DNA of 64,000 nucleotides from Streptomyces sp. NBC_00704 (GCF_036226605.1 NZ_CP109000.1:5142501-5206500); one strand, 5' to 3'. Shown: positions 39,224 through 48,401, counted from the stretch's first letter. The notes: generated by a model not told the origin, from the sequence alone. A program made the numbers and translations.

Positions 39224-40847
39224 ACACGGGACTGCGACGGACCGCCCGCCCCGCCAGCACGTCCGTGCGCCGGCCGTCCTCGACGACGAAGCGGCCGTCG
39301 ACCAGGACGTGCGGGATGCCCGTGGGCAGGGTGCGCGGGGAGTCGTACGTCGAGCCCGCCGCCACCGTGCGCGGGTCGAACAGCACCAGGTCGGCCCGGT
39401 ACCCCTCGCGGACCAGACCGCGGTCCGGCAGCCGCAGCCGGGCCGCCGGGCGGCCGGTCAGGTGGGCCACGCACTCCTCCAGCGTGAGGATCCCCAGCTC
39501 CCGCGTGTAGTGGCCGAGATAGCGCGGGAACGTGCCGTACGCGCGCGGGTGCGGCTTCGCGCCCGTCAGCAGGCCGTCGGAGCCGCCCGTGTGGACGCGG
39601 TGGCGCATGATCGCGCGCACGTTCTCCTCGTGGCCGACGTGCTGGAGGATCGTCGGCCCGAGCCCGTCGTCGATCAGCAGACGGCGCGCGGTCGTCCACG
39701 GGTCCTCGCCCAGCCGTTCGGCCGACGCGCGGACCGTGCGGCCGACGAAGCCGCCGAGCGCCGGGTCCGTCACCCCCGAGATCTCGATCGTCCCCCAGTC
39801 CACCGGCACCCCGTGGCAGCCGTCCGCGCCGGTCACCTCCAGGTCGTGGCGGATGCGCTCGGCCGTCGCGTCGTCGGCCAGCCGGCGCAGGACCTCGCGC
39901 GGGCCGCCCTCGCTCGCCCAGCTGGGCAGCAGGGCCGCGAGCGTGGTGCAGCCGGGCGTGTAGGGGTAGGTGTCGAGGCTGATGTCGGCGCCCGCGCCGA
40001 GCGCCTCGTCGAGCAGGGCGAGCAGGTCCGGCGCCCGGCCCTCGTTCACGCCGAAGTTCATGGTGGCGTGGGCGAGGTGCAGCGGGCAGCCCGCCTCGCG
40101 GGTCAGCTCGACCATCTCCGCGTACGCCTCCAGCGCGCCGGCGCCGTAACTGCGGTGGTGCGGGCAGTAGTAGCCGCCGTACCGCGCCACCACCCGGCAC
40201 AGCTCGGTCAGTTCGGCGTTCCCCGCGTACATGCCGGGCGTGTACGTCAGCCCGGACGACATGCCGACCGCGCCCTGCTCCAGGCCCTCCGCCACCAGCC
40301 GCCGCATCCGGTCCCGTTCGCGCGCCGTGGCCGGGCGGTCCTCCCAGCCGACGACGAGGGCGCGGACCGTGCCCTGGGGGACGAGGTAGGCCGCGTTGAC
40401 GGCGATGCCGCGGCCCCCGAAGCCGTGGTCCAGCCGGTCCAGGTACTCGCCGACCGACCGCCAGTCGAAGTCGACGTCGTCGCCGGGGCCGTTCCACCCG
40501 GCGACGGCCCGGCGCACGCCGTCCAGTGTGGGCCCGTCGACCGGCGCGTACGACAGGCCGTCCTGGCCGAGGACTTCGAGGGTGACGCCCTGCGCGGCCT
40601 TGGCGCTGTGGTCGGGGTCGCGCAGCAGGGCGAGGTCGCTGTGGGCGTGCATGTCGATGAAGCCGGGGGACAGGACGAGCCCCTCGGCGTCCAACTCCCG
40701 CACGGCCTTCGGGCGCAGACAGCCCGCGGCCGCCGCCTCCTTGACGATGGAGACGATCCTGCCGTCGTCGATCACCACGTCCGCGCGGTAGGAGTCCGCG
40801 CCGGTGCCGTCGACGACGTCCGCGTCCCGGATGACGAGGTCTTCCAT
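39222..40847 (-). CDS. N-acyl-D-amino-acid deacylase (D-aminoacylase)
   Basis: This 541-residue amidohydrolase-superfamily enzyme has the metal-binding DMHAHSD near 65, CPHHRSYG near 230, LHLAHATMNFG, and the late HTGGSDGLLTG Asp. The N-terminal DLVIRDADVVDGTG and the end (VLVDGRFVVEDGRRT) are the small beta domain of D-aminoacylases. It hydrolyses N-acyl-D-amino acids to D-amino acid and carboxylate. It lies 21 bases downstream of the PLP deaminase in the same operon, which would take the freed D-amino acid. Confidence 0.92.
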   Translation of the reverse strand: MEDLVIRDADVVDGTGADSYRADVVIDDGRIVSIVKEAAAAGCLRPKAVRELDAEGLVLSPGFIDMHAHSDLALLRDPDHSAKAAQGVTLEVLGQDGLSYAPVDGPTLDGVRRAVAGWNGPGDDVDFDWRSVGEYLDRLDHGFGGRGIAVNAAYLVPQGTVRALVVGWEDRPATARERDRMRRLVAEGLEQGAVGMSSGLTYTPGMYAGNAELTELCRVVARYGGYYCPHHRSYGAGALEAYAEMVELTREAGCPLHLAHATMNFGVNEGRAPDLLALLDEALGAGADISLDTYPYTPGCTTLAALLPSWASEGGPREVLRRLADDATAERIRHDLEVTGADGCHGVPVDWGTIEISGVTDPALGGFVGRTVRASAERLGEDPWTTARRLLIDDGLGPTILQHVGHEENVRAIMRHRVHTGGSDGLLTGAKPHPRAYGTFPRYLGHYTRELGILTLEECVAHLTGRPAARLRLPDRGLVREGYRADLVLFDPRTVAAGSTYDSPRTLPTGIPHVLVDGRFVVEDGRRTDVLAGRAVRRSPV

Positions 40848-40868
40848 GGTGGCCTCCGGCCCGGTGCT

Positions 40869-42143
40869 CTAGAAGAACGTGCGGATGTAGTCGACGACCG
40901 TGCCGTCCGCCTCGGCGAGCGGGATCAGCGGCCACTTGTCGAAGGACGTGCAGGGGTGCGACAGGCCCAGGCCGATCCAGTCGCCGACCTCGACGTCCGC
41001 GCCGGCGGTGGTGCGCAGCCAGGCGTGCTGGTCGGACAGGGCGGTCACCTCGACGCCGGTGGCGGGGCGTTCGGCGCCGTCGCGGCGGATCGTCTGCGCG
41101 ACGGGCAGGTCGAGGTCGTAGGCCGCGTCCCGTTTGCCCGCGTTGACGAACGCCTGGCCGGGGGAGGGGCGCGAGACGACCTGGGTCCACAGCCGGAACG
41201 CGGGCTCCAGCGCGCCCTCCTCGGGCACCCGGTTGAACGGCGTCAGCCTGCGGTAGTGGCCGTCGTCGTGCGAGACGTACGCGCCCGAGCGCAGCAGCTT
41301 CAGCACCGGCCGGGACAGTTCGCCGATGCCGGCGAACACCTCGGCGACCGCGTCGAACCAGGCGCTGCCGCCCGCGCTCACGACGATCTCCTCCACGTCC
41401 GCGAACCGGCCCGCCGCGTCGAAGCCGGCGGCGAGGGCGACCAGCCGCCGCAGCCAGGCGTGCACCCGCTGCGGGTCGGCCCCCGGCACCTCGCCCTCGT
41501 AGCCCGCCACCCCCACCAGCCGCAGGGCGGGCGCGGCGGCCACCGCGTCGGCGACCGCCGCGCACTCCCGCTCCGTGCGCACACCGGTGCGGGCCCCGTC
41601 GCCCGCGGCCAGTTCGACGACGACGTCGAGCGGGCGGCGCGCGCCGCGCAGGGCCGCGTCCATCAGCCCGACGCCGCGCACGGAGTCGACGTAGCAGACG
41701 AAGCGGAAGCCCTCGTCGCGGTCCAGCTCGGCGGAGATCCGGCGCAGCGCGGCCGGGTCCACCAGCTCGTTGGCGAGGAAGACCCGCTGGACGCCGTACG
41801 CCCGCGCCACCCACACCTGGTGCGGGACCGCCAGGGTGATGCCCCAGGCGCCGCGGTCGATCTGGCGGCGGAACAGCTGCGGGGCCATGGACGTCTTGCC
41901 GTGCGGGGCGAAGGCGAGGCCGTGCCGGGTCGCGTACGTCTCCATGAGCGCGAGGTTGTGCTCCAGCCGCTCCGCGGACAGGGCCAGGACGGGGGTGGTG
42001 AACCCGCCCGTGAACAGGTTGCGGCGCTGGGCGGCCAGCTCGCCCACGGTGAGGCCGGCGGCGTCCGGGGGGAGGCCCTTGAAGCGGTGGTCGACGCGTT
42101 CCCCGGCCAGCCGGGCGAGCGCCGCCAGTGCCTCGGTACTCAT
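40869..42143 (-). CDS. PLP-dependent D-amino acid deaminase/dehydratase (D-threonine aldolase-like fold)
   Basis: This 424-residue protein has an alanine-racemase-type N-terminal barrel and a C-terminal metal-binding domain as in D-threonine aldolase/D-serine dehydratase. The PLP Lys is in FAPHGKTSMAPQLFRRQ, and the C-terminal region shows SDQHAWLRT and LSHPCTSFDKWPL, with His and Cys ligands for a metal. It probably eliminates water/ammonia from a D-hydroxyamino acid or deaminates it. The start follows GGGAGG on the minus strand. It is the first gene of the two-gene operon facing the kinase-IclR operon. Confidence 0.88.
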   Translation of the reverse strand: MSTEALAALARLAGERVDHRFKGLPPDAAGLTVGELAAQRRNLFTGGFTTPVLALSAERLEHNLALMETYATRHGLAFAPHGKTSMAPQLFRRQIDRGAWGITLAVPHQVWVARAYGVQRVFLANELVDPAALRRISAELDRDEGFRFVCYVDSVRGVGLMDAALRGARRPLDVVVELAAGDGARTGVRTERECAAVADAVAAAPALRLVGVAGYEGEVPGADPQRVHAWLRRLVALAAGFDAAGRFADVEEIVVSAGGSAWFDAVAEVFAGIGELSRPVLKLLRSGAYVSHDDGHYRRLTPFNRVPEEGALEPAFRLWTQVVSRPSPGQAFVNAGKRDAAYDLDLPVAQTIRRDGAERPATGVEVTALSDQHAWLRTTAGADVEVGDWIGLGLSHPCTSFDKWPLIPLAEADGTVVDYIRTFF

Positions 42144-42163
42144 GGAACCTCCCTGATCAGGAG

Positions 42164-42182
42164 CGTTGCAGCACCTGCAACG
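42164..42182. promoter_or_regulatory. Perfect palindrome, likely IclR operator
   Basis: CGTTGCAG-CAC-CTGCAACG is an 8+3+8 perfect palindrome in the 134-base divergent region between the deaminase and the kinase genes. The IclR-type regulator encoded in the kinase operon is the natural candidate to bind it and to control both directions. Confidence 0.65.
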
Positions 42183-42186
42183 TCCA

Positions 42187-42216
42187 TTGCGTATGTCGCT
42201 TACCGCTGTCTAACAT
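42187..42216 (+). promoter_or_regulatory. Promoter of kinase-IclR-RidA-GntP operon
   Basis: TTGCGT (42187-42192) and TAACAT (42211-42216) are 18 bases apart, a plausible housekeeping promoter. The -35 starts five bases after the palindrome, so a bound regulator would touch RNA polymerase. Confidence 0.45.
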
Positions 42217-42277
42217 CTCGGCCAACGCGGGGTCAACGGATGAGCCGGCCCGCACTGCCCTACGGAGCCACGACGAC

Positions 42278-43318
42278 GTGACCGCCATCGGACCCGGCGA
42301 CGCCCCCGGCGTCGTGGACGTCGTCGCGCTCGGCGAGTCCATGGTCGCCCTCCTGCCCACCCGGCCCGGACGCCTCGCCGACGTGCCCTCCTTCGACCGG
42401 GGCATCGGCGGCGCGGAGTCCAACGTCGTCTGCGTCCTGGCGGCGGCCGGACACCCCGCGCGCTGGGTCAGCCGCGTCGGGGCGGACGGCTTCGGCGACC
42501 ACCTCGTCGAGACGATCGGCTCCTACGGCGTCGACGTGAGCCGCGTGCGGCGCGACCCCGGCCGCCCCACCGGCGTCTACTTCCGCACCGCCGCCGACCG
42601 GGCCGGCGACGACCACGAGGTCGCCTACTACCGCGCCGGGTCCGCCGCCTCCGCGATGTCCGCGGCCGCCGTCGACCTCGACGCCGTGCACGCCGCCCGC
42701 GTGCTCCACCTCACCGGCATCACCGCGGCCCTCTCCGCGACCTGCCTCGGCCTGCTGCGCGAACTCACCGCCCGCCGGCCCGGCCGGCCCCTCGTCTCCT
42801 TCGACGTCAACCACCGCCCCCGGCTGTGGACGGACGGCAACAGCCCCCGCGTCCTGCTCGAACTGGCCCGCGGCGCCGACCTCGTGTTCGTCGGCGAGGA
42901 CGAGGCGGCCGACCTGTGGGGACTGGACGGCGCCGACGCCGTACGGCACGCGCTGCCCGGCCCCGAGGTGCTCGTCGTCAAGCAGGGGGCGCGCGGAGCG
43001 ACCGTCTTCGACCGGGAACACGTCCTGCACGTCCCCGCCCCGCGGGTCGACGTCGTCGCCGCCGTCGGCGCCGGGGACGCCTTCGCCGCCGGGTTCCTCT
43101 CCGCGACCCTGCGCGGCCTGCCCCTGCGCGACCGGCTCCGGCACGGGCACCTGACGGCCGCCGCCGCCCTCACCGTCCCCGGCGACCTCGCCACGCCGCC
43201 CGCCCGCGACCACGCCGACCGCCTCGCCGCCCTCGACGACACCGCGTGGGGGAGACTGCGACTCGGCCCGGGCTGGACGCAAGCCCCGGCCGCACCGGAG
43301 GAGGCACGCACCCCATGA
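42278..43318 (+). CDS. PfkB-family carbohydrate kinase (KDG-kinase-like)
   Basis: The GTG at 42278, ten bases after GGAG, gives 346 residues beginning near VDVVALGESMVALLP. The PfkB pattern is complete: GGAESNVVCVLAAAG (substrate side), and the anion hole/catalytic base in VAAVGAGDAFAAGF. It most resembles 2-keto-3-deoxygluconate kinases, which make KDPG. In this D-amino-acid context a sugar-acid substrate is odd, unless the locus handles an amino-sugar acid or aldonate imported by the GntP protein. The upstream in-frame extension covers the promoter and was rejected. Stop overlaps the IclR start (ATGA). Confidence 0.88.
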   Translation: MTAIGPGDAPGVVDVVALGESMVALLPTRPGRLADVPSFDRGIGGAESNVVCVLAAAGHPARWVSRVGADGFGDHLVETIGSYGVDVSRVRRDPGRPTGVYFRTAADRAGDDHEVAYYRAGSAASAMSAAAVDLDAVHAARVLHLTGITAALSATCLGLLRELTARRPGRPLVSFDVNHRPRLWTDGNSPRVLLELARGADLVFVGEDEAADLWGLDGADAVRHALPGPEVLVVKQGARGATVFDREHVLHVPAPRVDVVAAVGAGDAFAAGFLSATLRGLPLRDRLRHGHLTAAAALTVPGDLATPPARDHADRLAALDDTAWGRLRLGPGWTQAPAAPEEARTP

Positions 43319-44082
43319 GCCAGACCGTCGACCGCGCCCTGAGCATCCTGCCCCTGCTCGCCGAAGGCCCCGCCGACCTCGGACAGGTCGCCGACCGCCT
43401 CGGCGTGCACAAGTCGACCGCCCTGCGGCTGCTGCGCACCCTCCACGAACACGGCCTCGTCTACCGCCAGTCCGACCAGCGCTACCGCCTCGGCGCCCGC
43501 CTCTTCGCCCTCGCCCAGGAGGCGATGGAGAACCTCGACGTCCGCGAGATCGCCCACCCGCACCTCGCCCGCCTCAACGAGGCCTGCGGCCACACCGTCC
43601 ACCTCGCCGTGTACGAGGAGGGCGAGGTCCTCTACATCGACAAGGTGGAGAGCCGCTACCCGGTGCGCATGTACTCGCGGATCGGCCGGCCCGTCGCCAT
43701 CACGGTCGCCGCCGTCGCCAAGCTGCTCCTCGCCGACCTGCCCGAGCCCGAGCGCCGGGCCGTCGCCGAGAAGCTCGACTACCCCCTCTACACGGCCCGC
43801 TCGACGCCCAGCGCCCCCGCGTTCCTGCGGGAGCTGGAGAAGGTGCGCGAGCAGGGCTGGGCCACCGACCTCGGCGGCCACGAGGAGTCCATCAACTGCG
43901 TCGCCGCGCCGATCCGCGGCGCCGACGGCCGGGTGGTCGCGGCGATGTCGGTCTCCGCGCCGAACGTCGTCGTCACCGCCGACGAACTCCTCACCCTGCT
44001 CCCCCTGGTGCGCCGCGCGGCGGACGCCGTCAGCGGCGAGTACTCCGGCAGAAACCCGATCACGCAAGCAGCGAAGGACTGA
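43315..44082 (+). CDS. IclR-family transcriptional regulator
   Basis: This 255-residue regulator starts at the ATG overlapping the kinase stop, preceded by GGAGGAGGCA. Residues 1-60 are the winged helix-turn-helix (TVDRALSILPLLAEGPADLG, HKSTALRLLRTL), and the remainder is the IclR effector domain with VYIDKVES-like VLYIDKVESRYPVRMYSRIG and SINCVAAPIRG. IclR proteins are dimers or tetramers that repress or activate catabolic operons, often divergent ones. The perfect palindrome at 42164 is the likely target. The effector may be the substrate of the locus. Confidence 0.95.
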   Translation: MSQTVDRALSILPLLAEGPADLGQVADRLGVHKSTALRLLRTLHEHGLVYRQSDQRYRLGARLFALAQEAMENLDVREIAHPHLARLNEACGHTVHLAVYEEGEVLYIDKVESRYPVRMYSRIGRPVAITVAAVAKLLLADLPEPERRAVAEKLDYPLYTARSTPSAPAFLRELEKVREQGWATDLGGHEESINCVAAPIRGADGRVVAAMSVSAPNVVVTADELLTLLPLVRRAADAVSGEYSGRNPITQAAKD

Positions 44083-44089
44083 ACGCCGC

Positions 44090-44500
44090 ATGACCGACAA
44101 GACCGCGCTCACCCCCGGCACGCACACCACCCCGCCCGCGAAGTTCTCGCACGGCGTGAAGAAGGGCAACATCCTCCAGGTGGCGGGCCAGGTCGGCTTC
44201 CTCCCCGCCGAGCAGGGCAGGCCCCCGGTCCCCGCCGGGCCCACGCTGCGCGAGCAGACCCTGCAGACCCTCGCCAACGTCAAGGCGATCCTCGAGGAGG
44301 GCGGCGCGAGTTGGGACGACGTGATGATGATCCGCGTCTACCTGACCGACACCGCGCACTTCGCCGAGTTCAACGAGCTGTACGACGCCTACTTCGGGGA
44401 GCAGGCCCTCACCGCCCCGCCCGCCGCCCGCACCACCGTCTACGTCGGCCTCCCGGCGGGCCTCCTGATCGAGATCGACGCGCTCGCCGTCCTCGGCTGA
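44090..44500 (+). CDS. ridA: RidA-family enamine/imine deaminase
   Basis: This 136-residue protein has the RidA/YjgF/UK114 fold signatures: GNILQVAGQVGFLP, QTLQTLANVKAILEEGGASWDDVMMIRVYLTD, and the catalytic Arg in PPAARTTVYVGLP with a C-terminal Glu in IEIDALAV. RidA proteins hydrolyse reactive enamines/imines released by PLP dehydratases. That fits the PLP deaminase encoded on the other side of the divergent promoter. It starts seven bases after the IclR stop. Confidence 0.95.
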   Translation: MTDKTALTPGTHTTPPAKFSHGVKKGNILQVAGQVGFLPAEQGRPPVPAGPTLREQTLQTLANVKAILEEGGASWDDVMMIRVYLTDTAHFAEFNELYDAYFGEQALTAPPAARTTVYVGLPAGLLIEIDALAVLG

Positions 44501-44632
44501 CGACCGCCCGCCCCCGTACCCGCCCCCGCACCCGCCCCCGGCCGTCCGGCCCGCGACCGCCCGGCCGAACCCGGCTCCCGCCGCCCCCTTTCGGCTCCCG
44601 CCGCCCCCTCCCTCCCGTCCGGCCCCCTTCTC

Positions 44633-44672
44633 CCGCCGGCCCGCCGGCCCGCCGGCCCGCCGGCCCGCCTGC
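44633..44672. repeat. 8-bp tandem repeat between ridA and GntP gene
   Basis: CCGCCGGC is repeated four times without change (44633-44664) and once as CCGCCTGC. It sits in the 293-base gap after ridA, which is otherwise pyrimidine-rich and shows no gene. The repeat is self-complementary in part and could be a length-variable tract. Confidence 0.6.
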
Positions 44673-44793
44673 CTGCCTGACCCCGTACCCCTCACCCCGT
44701 ACGGCTGCACGGCGCGGCGCCCCCCTCGCAGGGGTGCGCCGTGCCGCGATCCCCCCTGCCCGAAAGCCCGATGCACCTCCCCAGAGGACCCCC

Positions 44794-46290
44794 ATGTCGC
44801 CCATGTCCCCCGTCTCCTCCTCCCTCGCGGCGGCCGCCCCCGCCGGGGCCCCGCCCCACACCGGCGGGCTGCTCCTGCTGATCGACGGCACCGCGGGCCT
44901 GCTGACGGTCGCCGCCCTCGGCATCGCCCTCCTCCTCTACCTGATCATCAAGGTCAGACTCCAGCCCTTCGTGGCGCTCCTGGCCGTCTCCATAGCCGTC
45001 GGCCTGCTGGCCGGACTGTCCGTCACCGAGCTGTTCGGCACCGTCCAGCGCTCGGACGCCGTCTCCACCGTCGAGTCCGGCATGGGCGGCATCCTCGGCC
45101 ATGTCGCGATCATCATCGGCCTGGGCACCATGCTCGGGGCGGTCCTCGAAGTCAGCGGCGGGGCCGAGGTGCTGGCGTCCCGGCTGCTCGGCCTGTTCGG
45201 CGAACGGCGCGCGCCCCTCGCCATGGGGCTGACCGGCCTGATCTTCGGCATCCCGGTCTTCTTCGACGTCGGCATCTTCGTGCTCGCCCCGATCGTCTAC
45301 GCGGCCGCCCGGCGCGGCGGCAAATCGATCCTGCTGTACTGCCTGCCGCTGCTCGCCGGCCTGTCGATGACCCACGCGTTCCTGCCGCCGCACCCCGGCC
45401 CCGTCGCGGCCGCCGGACTCCTCCACGTCGACCTCGGCCGGGTCATCCTCATGGGCGTCGTCTGCGGCGTCCCGGCGGTGCTCGCGGCCTGGGCGTACGC
45501 GGCGTGGGTCGGCCGCCGCATCTTCGTCGCCGTGCCGCAGGACATGGTCGAGGCGACGGCCGAGGCGAAGCAGGCCGTCGTCGCGGAGCAGCGGGCGCAG
45601 GGCGTGACGCCGCGCGAGGACCCGGTGCCGCTCGGCACGGTCGTCGGGATCATCGGCACGCCGCTGGTGCTCATCCTCGCCGCCACGTTCTCCTCGATCG
45701 CCCTGGACCCCTCCACGGGACGCTCGGTGATCGAGTTCTTCGGCAGCCCCTTCGTGGCCCTGACCATCGCCCTGCTGCTCGCCTACTACCTGCTGGGCAT
45801 CCGGCGCGGCTGGTCCCGCAAGTCGCTGGAGACGGTCTCGACGGCCTCGCTGAAGCCGGTCGGCAACATCCTGCTGGTCGTCGGCGCGGGCGGGGTCTTC
45901 GGCGCCGTCCTGAAGGCGAGCGGGGTGGCCCAGGCGCTCTCGGACACCTTCAACGACGTGGGCCTGCCGGTGATCGTGCTGTCCTACCTGATCTCGGTGG
46001 TGCTGCGGGTCGCCCAGGGCTCGGCGACGGTGGCCATCGTGACGACGGCGGGCATCGTGGCGCCGCTGCTCGCCGAGGGCGACCACTCGCAGGCCTTCGT
46101 GGCCCTCGTCATCATGGCCGTGTCGGCGGGCTCGATCTTCGCCAGCCATGTCAACGACGGCGGATTCTGGATGGTGGCCAAGTACTTCGGCATCAGCGAG
46201 CGCGACACGCTGCGGACGTGGACCGTGCTGGAGACGGTGCTCTCGCTGGCCGGGTTCGCGATGGCGGCCGTATTGAGCCTCTTCGTCTAG
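44794..46290 (+). CDS. GntP-family gluconate/aldonate:H+ symporter
   Basis: The ATG at 44794, after AGAGGA, gives 498 residues with about 12-14 hydrophobic helices. GntP features are clear: FGIPVFFDVGIFVLAPI, THAFLPPHPGPVAAA, and the late GSATVAIVTTAGIVAP and ASHVNDGGFWMVAKYFG. Family members import gluconate, other sugar acids, or D-serine (DsdX). A DsdX-like role would connect well with the D-amino acid deaminase and RidA of this locus; a gluconate role would connect with the KDG-like kinase. It is the last gene of the operon. Confidence 0.93.
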   Translation: MSPMSPVSSSLAAAAPAGAPPHTGGLLLLIDGTAGLLTVAALGIALLLYLIIKVRLQPFVALLAVSIAVGLLAGLSVTELFGTVQRSDAVSTVESGMGGILGHVAIIIGLGTMLGAVLEVSGGAEVLASRLLGLFGERRAPLAMGLTGLIFGIPVFFDVGIFVLAPIVYAAARRGGKSILLYCLPLLAGLSMTHAFLPPHPGPVAAAGLLHVDLGRVILMGVVCGVPAVLAAWAYAAWVGRRIFVAVPQDMVEATAEAKQAVVAEQRAQGVTPREDPVPLGTVVGIIGTPLVLILAATFSSIALDPSTGRSVIEFFGSPFVALTIALLLAYYLLGIRRGWSRKSLETVSTASLKPVGNILLVVGAGGVFGAVLKASGVAQALSDTFNDVGLPVIVLSYLISVVLRVAQGSATVAIVTTAGIVAPLLAEGDHSQAFVALVIMAVSAGSIFASHVNDGGFWMVAKYFGISERDTLRTWTVLETVLSLAGFAMAAVLSLFV

Positions 46291-46341
46291 GTCTCACCCG
46301 GGTCCCGGTGCGCGAGTCCCGTAACGAAGTAGGGGCTGGCT

Positions 46342-47025
46342 GTGTCCGGCACAGGATCTTCGACCATACTGCCCGCTGTGGAGCAGCGCATAGGTTCGAG
46401 CAGCCAGCCCCTGGAGGGCGCCGGATTCGACCCGGCATTCATCCCCGGGCTCACGTCGCCCGCGGCCGCGAAGGCGGCGGACGGGCCGCAGCCCGGGGAC
46501 GAGGCCGTCGACGCCGGGGAGGTGAAGGCCGAGGACGCGAAGGGCGCGGACGCGAAGACCGCGAACGCGAAGGGCGCGGACGCGAAGGGCGCCGGTGCGG
46601 GCGGCGCGGAGCCCGTCGCCGAGGAGGGCGCCGCCGAAGGGCCGGACGCCCCCGGTGCGGAGGAGCCCGCCGACGGTCCCGTCTTCGAGGCCGCCGACCG
46701 CCGTGCCCGGTTCACCGCCGACGCGCGGGGCGTGCGCCTGCGGCTCGACGAGGAGGCGTGCGAGTTCCGCTGGGACGAGATCGGCGCCGTCGAGACCGAG
46801 TCGCCGCGGTTCGGCAAGCGGTTCACCATCACGGTGCACACCCCCGACCGTCGCTGGTACCCGATCGAGATCGAGGCCACGGCCAGGGCGCGCTTCCAGG
46901 AGTGGGAGGAGCAGCTCGACGCGGTCCTCGACGCCTACTTCGAAGAAGGCGACGCCGAGGACCCGGACGCCGACGTGAAGGATGCTGACGCCGACACCGG
47001 CTCCGACGTCAAGGACGCCGACTAG
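46342..47025 (+). CDS. Hypothetical protein with Ala/Lys-rich linker and PH-like domain
   Basis: This protein has up to 227 residues from a GTG at 46342; a second GTG at 46378 is also possible. Residues of about 35-110 are low-complexity, with KGADAK/KAEDAK-type repeats. Residues 113-203 form a compact domain (ARFTADARGVRLRLDEEACEFRWDEIGAVE... in the pattern F-x-W-x-E-I-x-x-V, ending with FQEWEEQLDAVLDAYF), which I read as PH-like. An acidic tail (DPDADVKDADADTGSDVKDAD) follows. The domain resembles that of the protein at 52202-52678. No signal peptide or helix for the membrane is seen. Function unknown. Confidence 0.75.
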   Translation: MSGTGSSTILPAVEQRIGSSSQPLEGAGFDPAFIPGLTSPAAAKAADGPQPGDEAVDAGEVKAEDAKGADAKTANAKGADAKGAGAGGAEPVAEEGAAEGPDAPGAEEPADGPVFEAADRRARFTADARGVRLRLDEEACEFRWDEIGAVETESPRFGKRFTITVHTPDRRWYPIEIEATARARFQEWEEQLDAVLDAYFEEGDAEDPDADVKDADADTGSDVKDAD

Positions 47026-47045
47026 CCGGGCGCGGTGACCGGTGG

Positions 47046-48401
47046 TCAGGCGCAGTACTGGCTCTGCTTGCCGATGGACCGGTACATGCAGTCCGCGTTC
47101 TCCAGGAGTTGCAGCACGGCGTCCCGGTTGCGGGAGGTCTCCCGCTCGATGACCTCGTCGGGCGGGTAGAACCCGCCTCCCGCACCGGACGCCGGATACA
47201 TCTCGAAGGTGTACGAGAAGATCTTCTGCGTGCCCCAGAGATAGTCGTCGATCGACCCGTCGGTGAGGTAGAGGTCGCTCGACTGTTCGGCCGTGTACCC
47301 GTTGCTCGCGGCCATCTTGCGCCCGACGGCCTTGAACGCGGCGTTGTCGTCCGCGGTCATGCCGCTCGCCGTGTCGGAGTAGGTGTACCCGAACGGCCAG
47401 AGCACGAGTTCGCTGTACGTGTGGAAGTCGATCCCGGCGGTGATCTGCTGCCTGCCGCCCACCACCCGGCCGCGCACGAAGTCGGCCACCACCTTGACCT
47501 CGGGCGCCGACCCGGCGGACGCGCCCCGGTAGGTCTCCGACGACCTGGAGCCCGAAGAGCCGCCGCAGCAGCCCCACTTGAAGTCCCAGTTGCGGTTGAG
47601 GTCCGTGCCGACGTACGAGGAGCCGGAGTCGGGCTGGCGGTTCTTGCGCCAGGAGCGGTAGGAGCCGGTGGCGATGTCGTACTCGCCGCCGTCCGGGTTG
47701 AGGTCGGGGACGATCCAGATCTCGCGGCCGTCGACCATGCTCGTCACCCGCGGGTCCGACCCGTAGCCCGCGCTCAGTTCGCGGATCAGGTAGAGCGCCA
47801 TCTCCACGGTGAGGTGCTCGCGGGCGTGCTGGTGGTGGGTGAACAGCACCTCGGGCTCGGCCTCGTCGACTCCCACGTTGTCGCTGATCTTGACGGCCAC
47901 GATGTCCCGGCCCTGGTAGGACCTGCCGATGACGCGCTTGCTCATGATGGCGGGGTGGGCGGCGACGCGCTGGTCGATCTCCGCCGTCATCTCGGCGTAG
48001 TTGTGGTACTTCGCGTCGGCGGAGGGGAAGTCGAAGAGCCGTCTGCCGTCCTGCCCGGCCCGGTCCGGGACCGCGCCCAGCGCGGAGACCTCGTAGCCCT
48101 GGGCGCGCAGGCGGCGGATCTGCTCGGCGCGGCCGGAGACCACGACGCGCTCCTCGTCGGCTTCGTCGACGCTCACCCCGGACGCGGCGATCGCGGTGCG
48201 CAGGTGCGGGGTGCTGTGCCGGACGTGGACCTCGTACTGCCGGACGTCGTCGGCGGACGGCGCGGTCCTCGGGGCGCCGCCCGCCGCCGCGTCGGTGACC
48301 GTCGTCGACAGGGGCGCCGCGAGGGTGAGGGCCAGCAGGGCGGCGAGGACGGCGGTGCGCCGGCCGCCGGCGGCGCCTGAGCCGCGGATGCGAAGTCGCA
48401 T
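47046..48401 (-). CDS. Secreted zinc carboxypeptidase (M14 family)
   Basis: This 451-residue protein has a signal peptide (GGRRTAVLAALLALTLAAPLS) and an N-terminal propeptide-like region to about 125. The M14 zinc site is His192-x-x-Glu195 (QHAREHLTVEM) and His327 (DFHTYSEL), and the general base is Glu400 (SYTFEMYP). NPDGGEYD and TDLNRNWDFKWGCCGGSS are the substrate-side motifs, close to Streptomyces zinc carboxypeptidase T/SG type. It releases C-terminal amino acids from extracellular peptides. It converges on the PH-like protein gene and is divergent from the Nramp-related gene. Confidence 0.95.
   Translation of the reverse strand: MRLRIRGSGAAGGRRTAVLAALLALTLAAPLSTTVTDAAAGGAPRTAPSADDVRQYEVHVRHSTPHLRTAIAASGVSVDEADEERVVVSGRAEQIRRLRAQGYEVSALGAVPDRAGQDGRRLFDFPSADAKYHNYAEMTAEIDQRVAAHPAIMSKRVIGRSYQGRDIVAVKISDNVGVDEAEPEVLFTHHQHAREHLTVEMALYLIRELSAGYGSDPRVTSMVDGREIWIVPDLNPDGGEYDIATGSYRSWRKNRQPDSGSSYVGTDLNRNWDFKWGCCGGSSGSRSSETYRGASAGSAPEVKVVADFVRGRVVGGRQQITAGIDFHTYSELVLWPFGYTYSDTASGMTADDNAAFKAVGRKMAASNGYTAEQSSDLYLTDGSIDDYLWGTQKIFSYTFEMYPASGAGGGFYPPDEVIERETSRNRDAVLQLLENADCMYRSIGKQSQYCA

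Noticed and set aside
39309..42281. A 990-residue plus-strand open frame over the D-aminoacylase and deaminase genes
   Set aside because: It is antisense to two genes with intact catalytic motifs, with no start signal.
44633..44672. The 8-bp tandem repeat as a CRISPR-like array
   Set aside because: Units are contiguous, with no spacers, and no cas gene is nearby.
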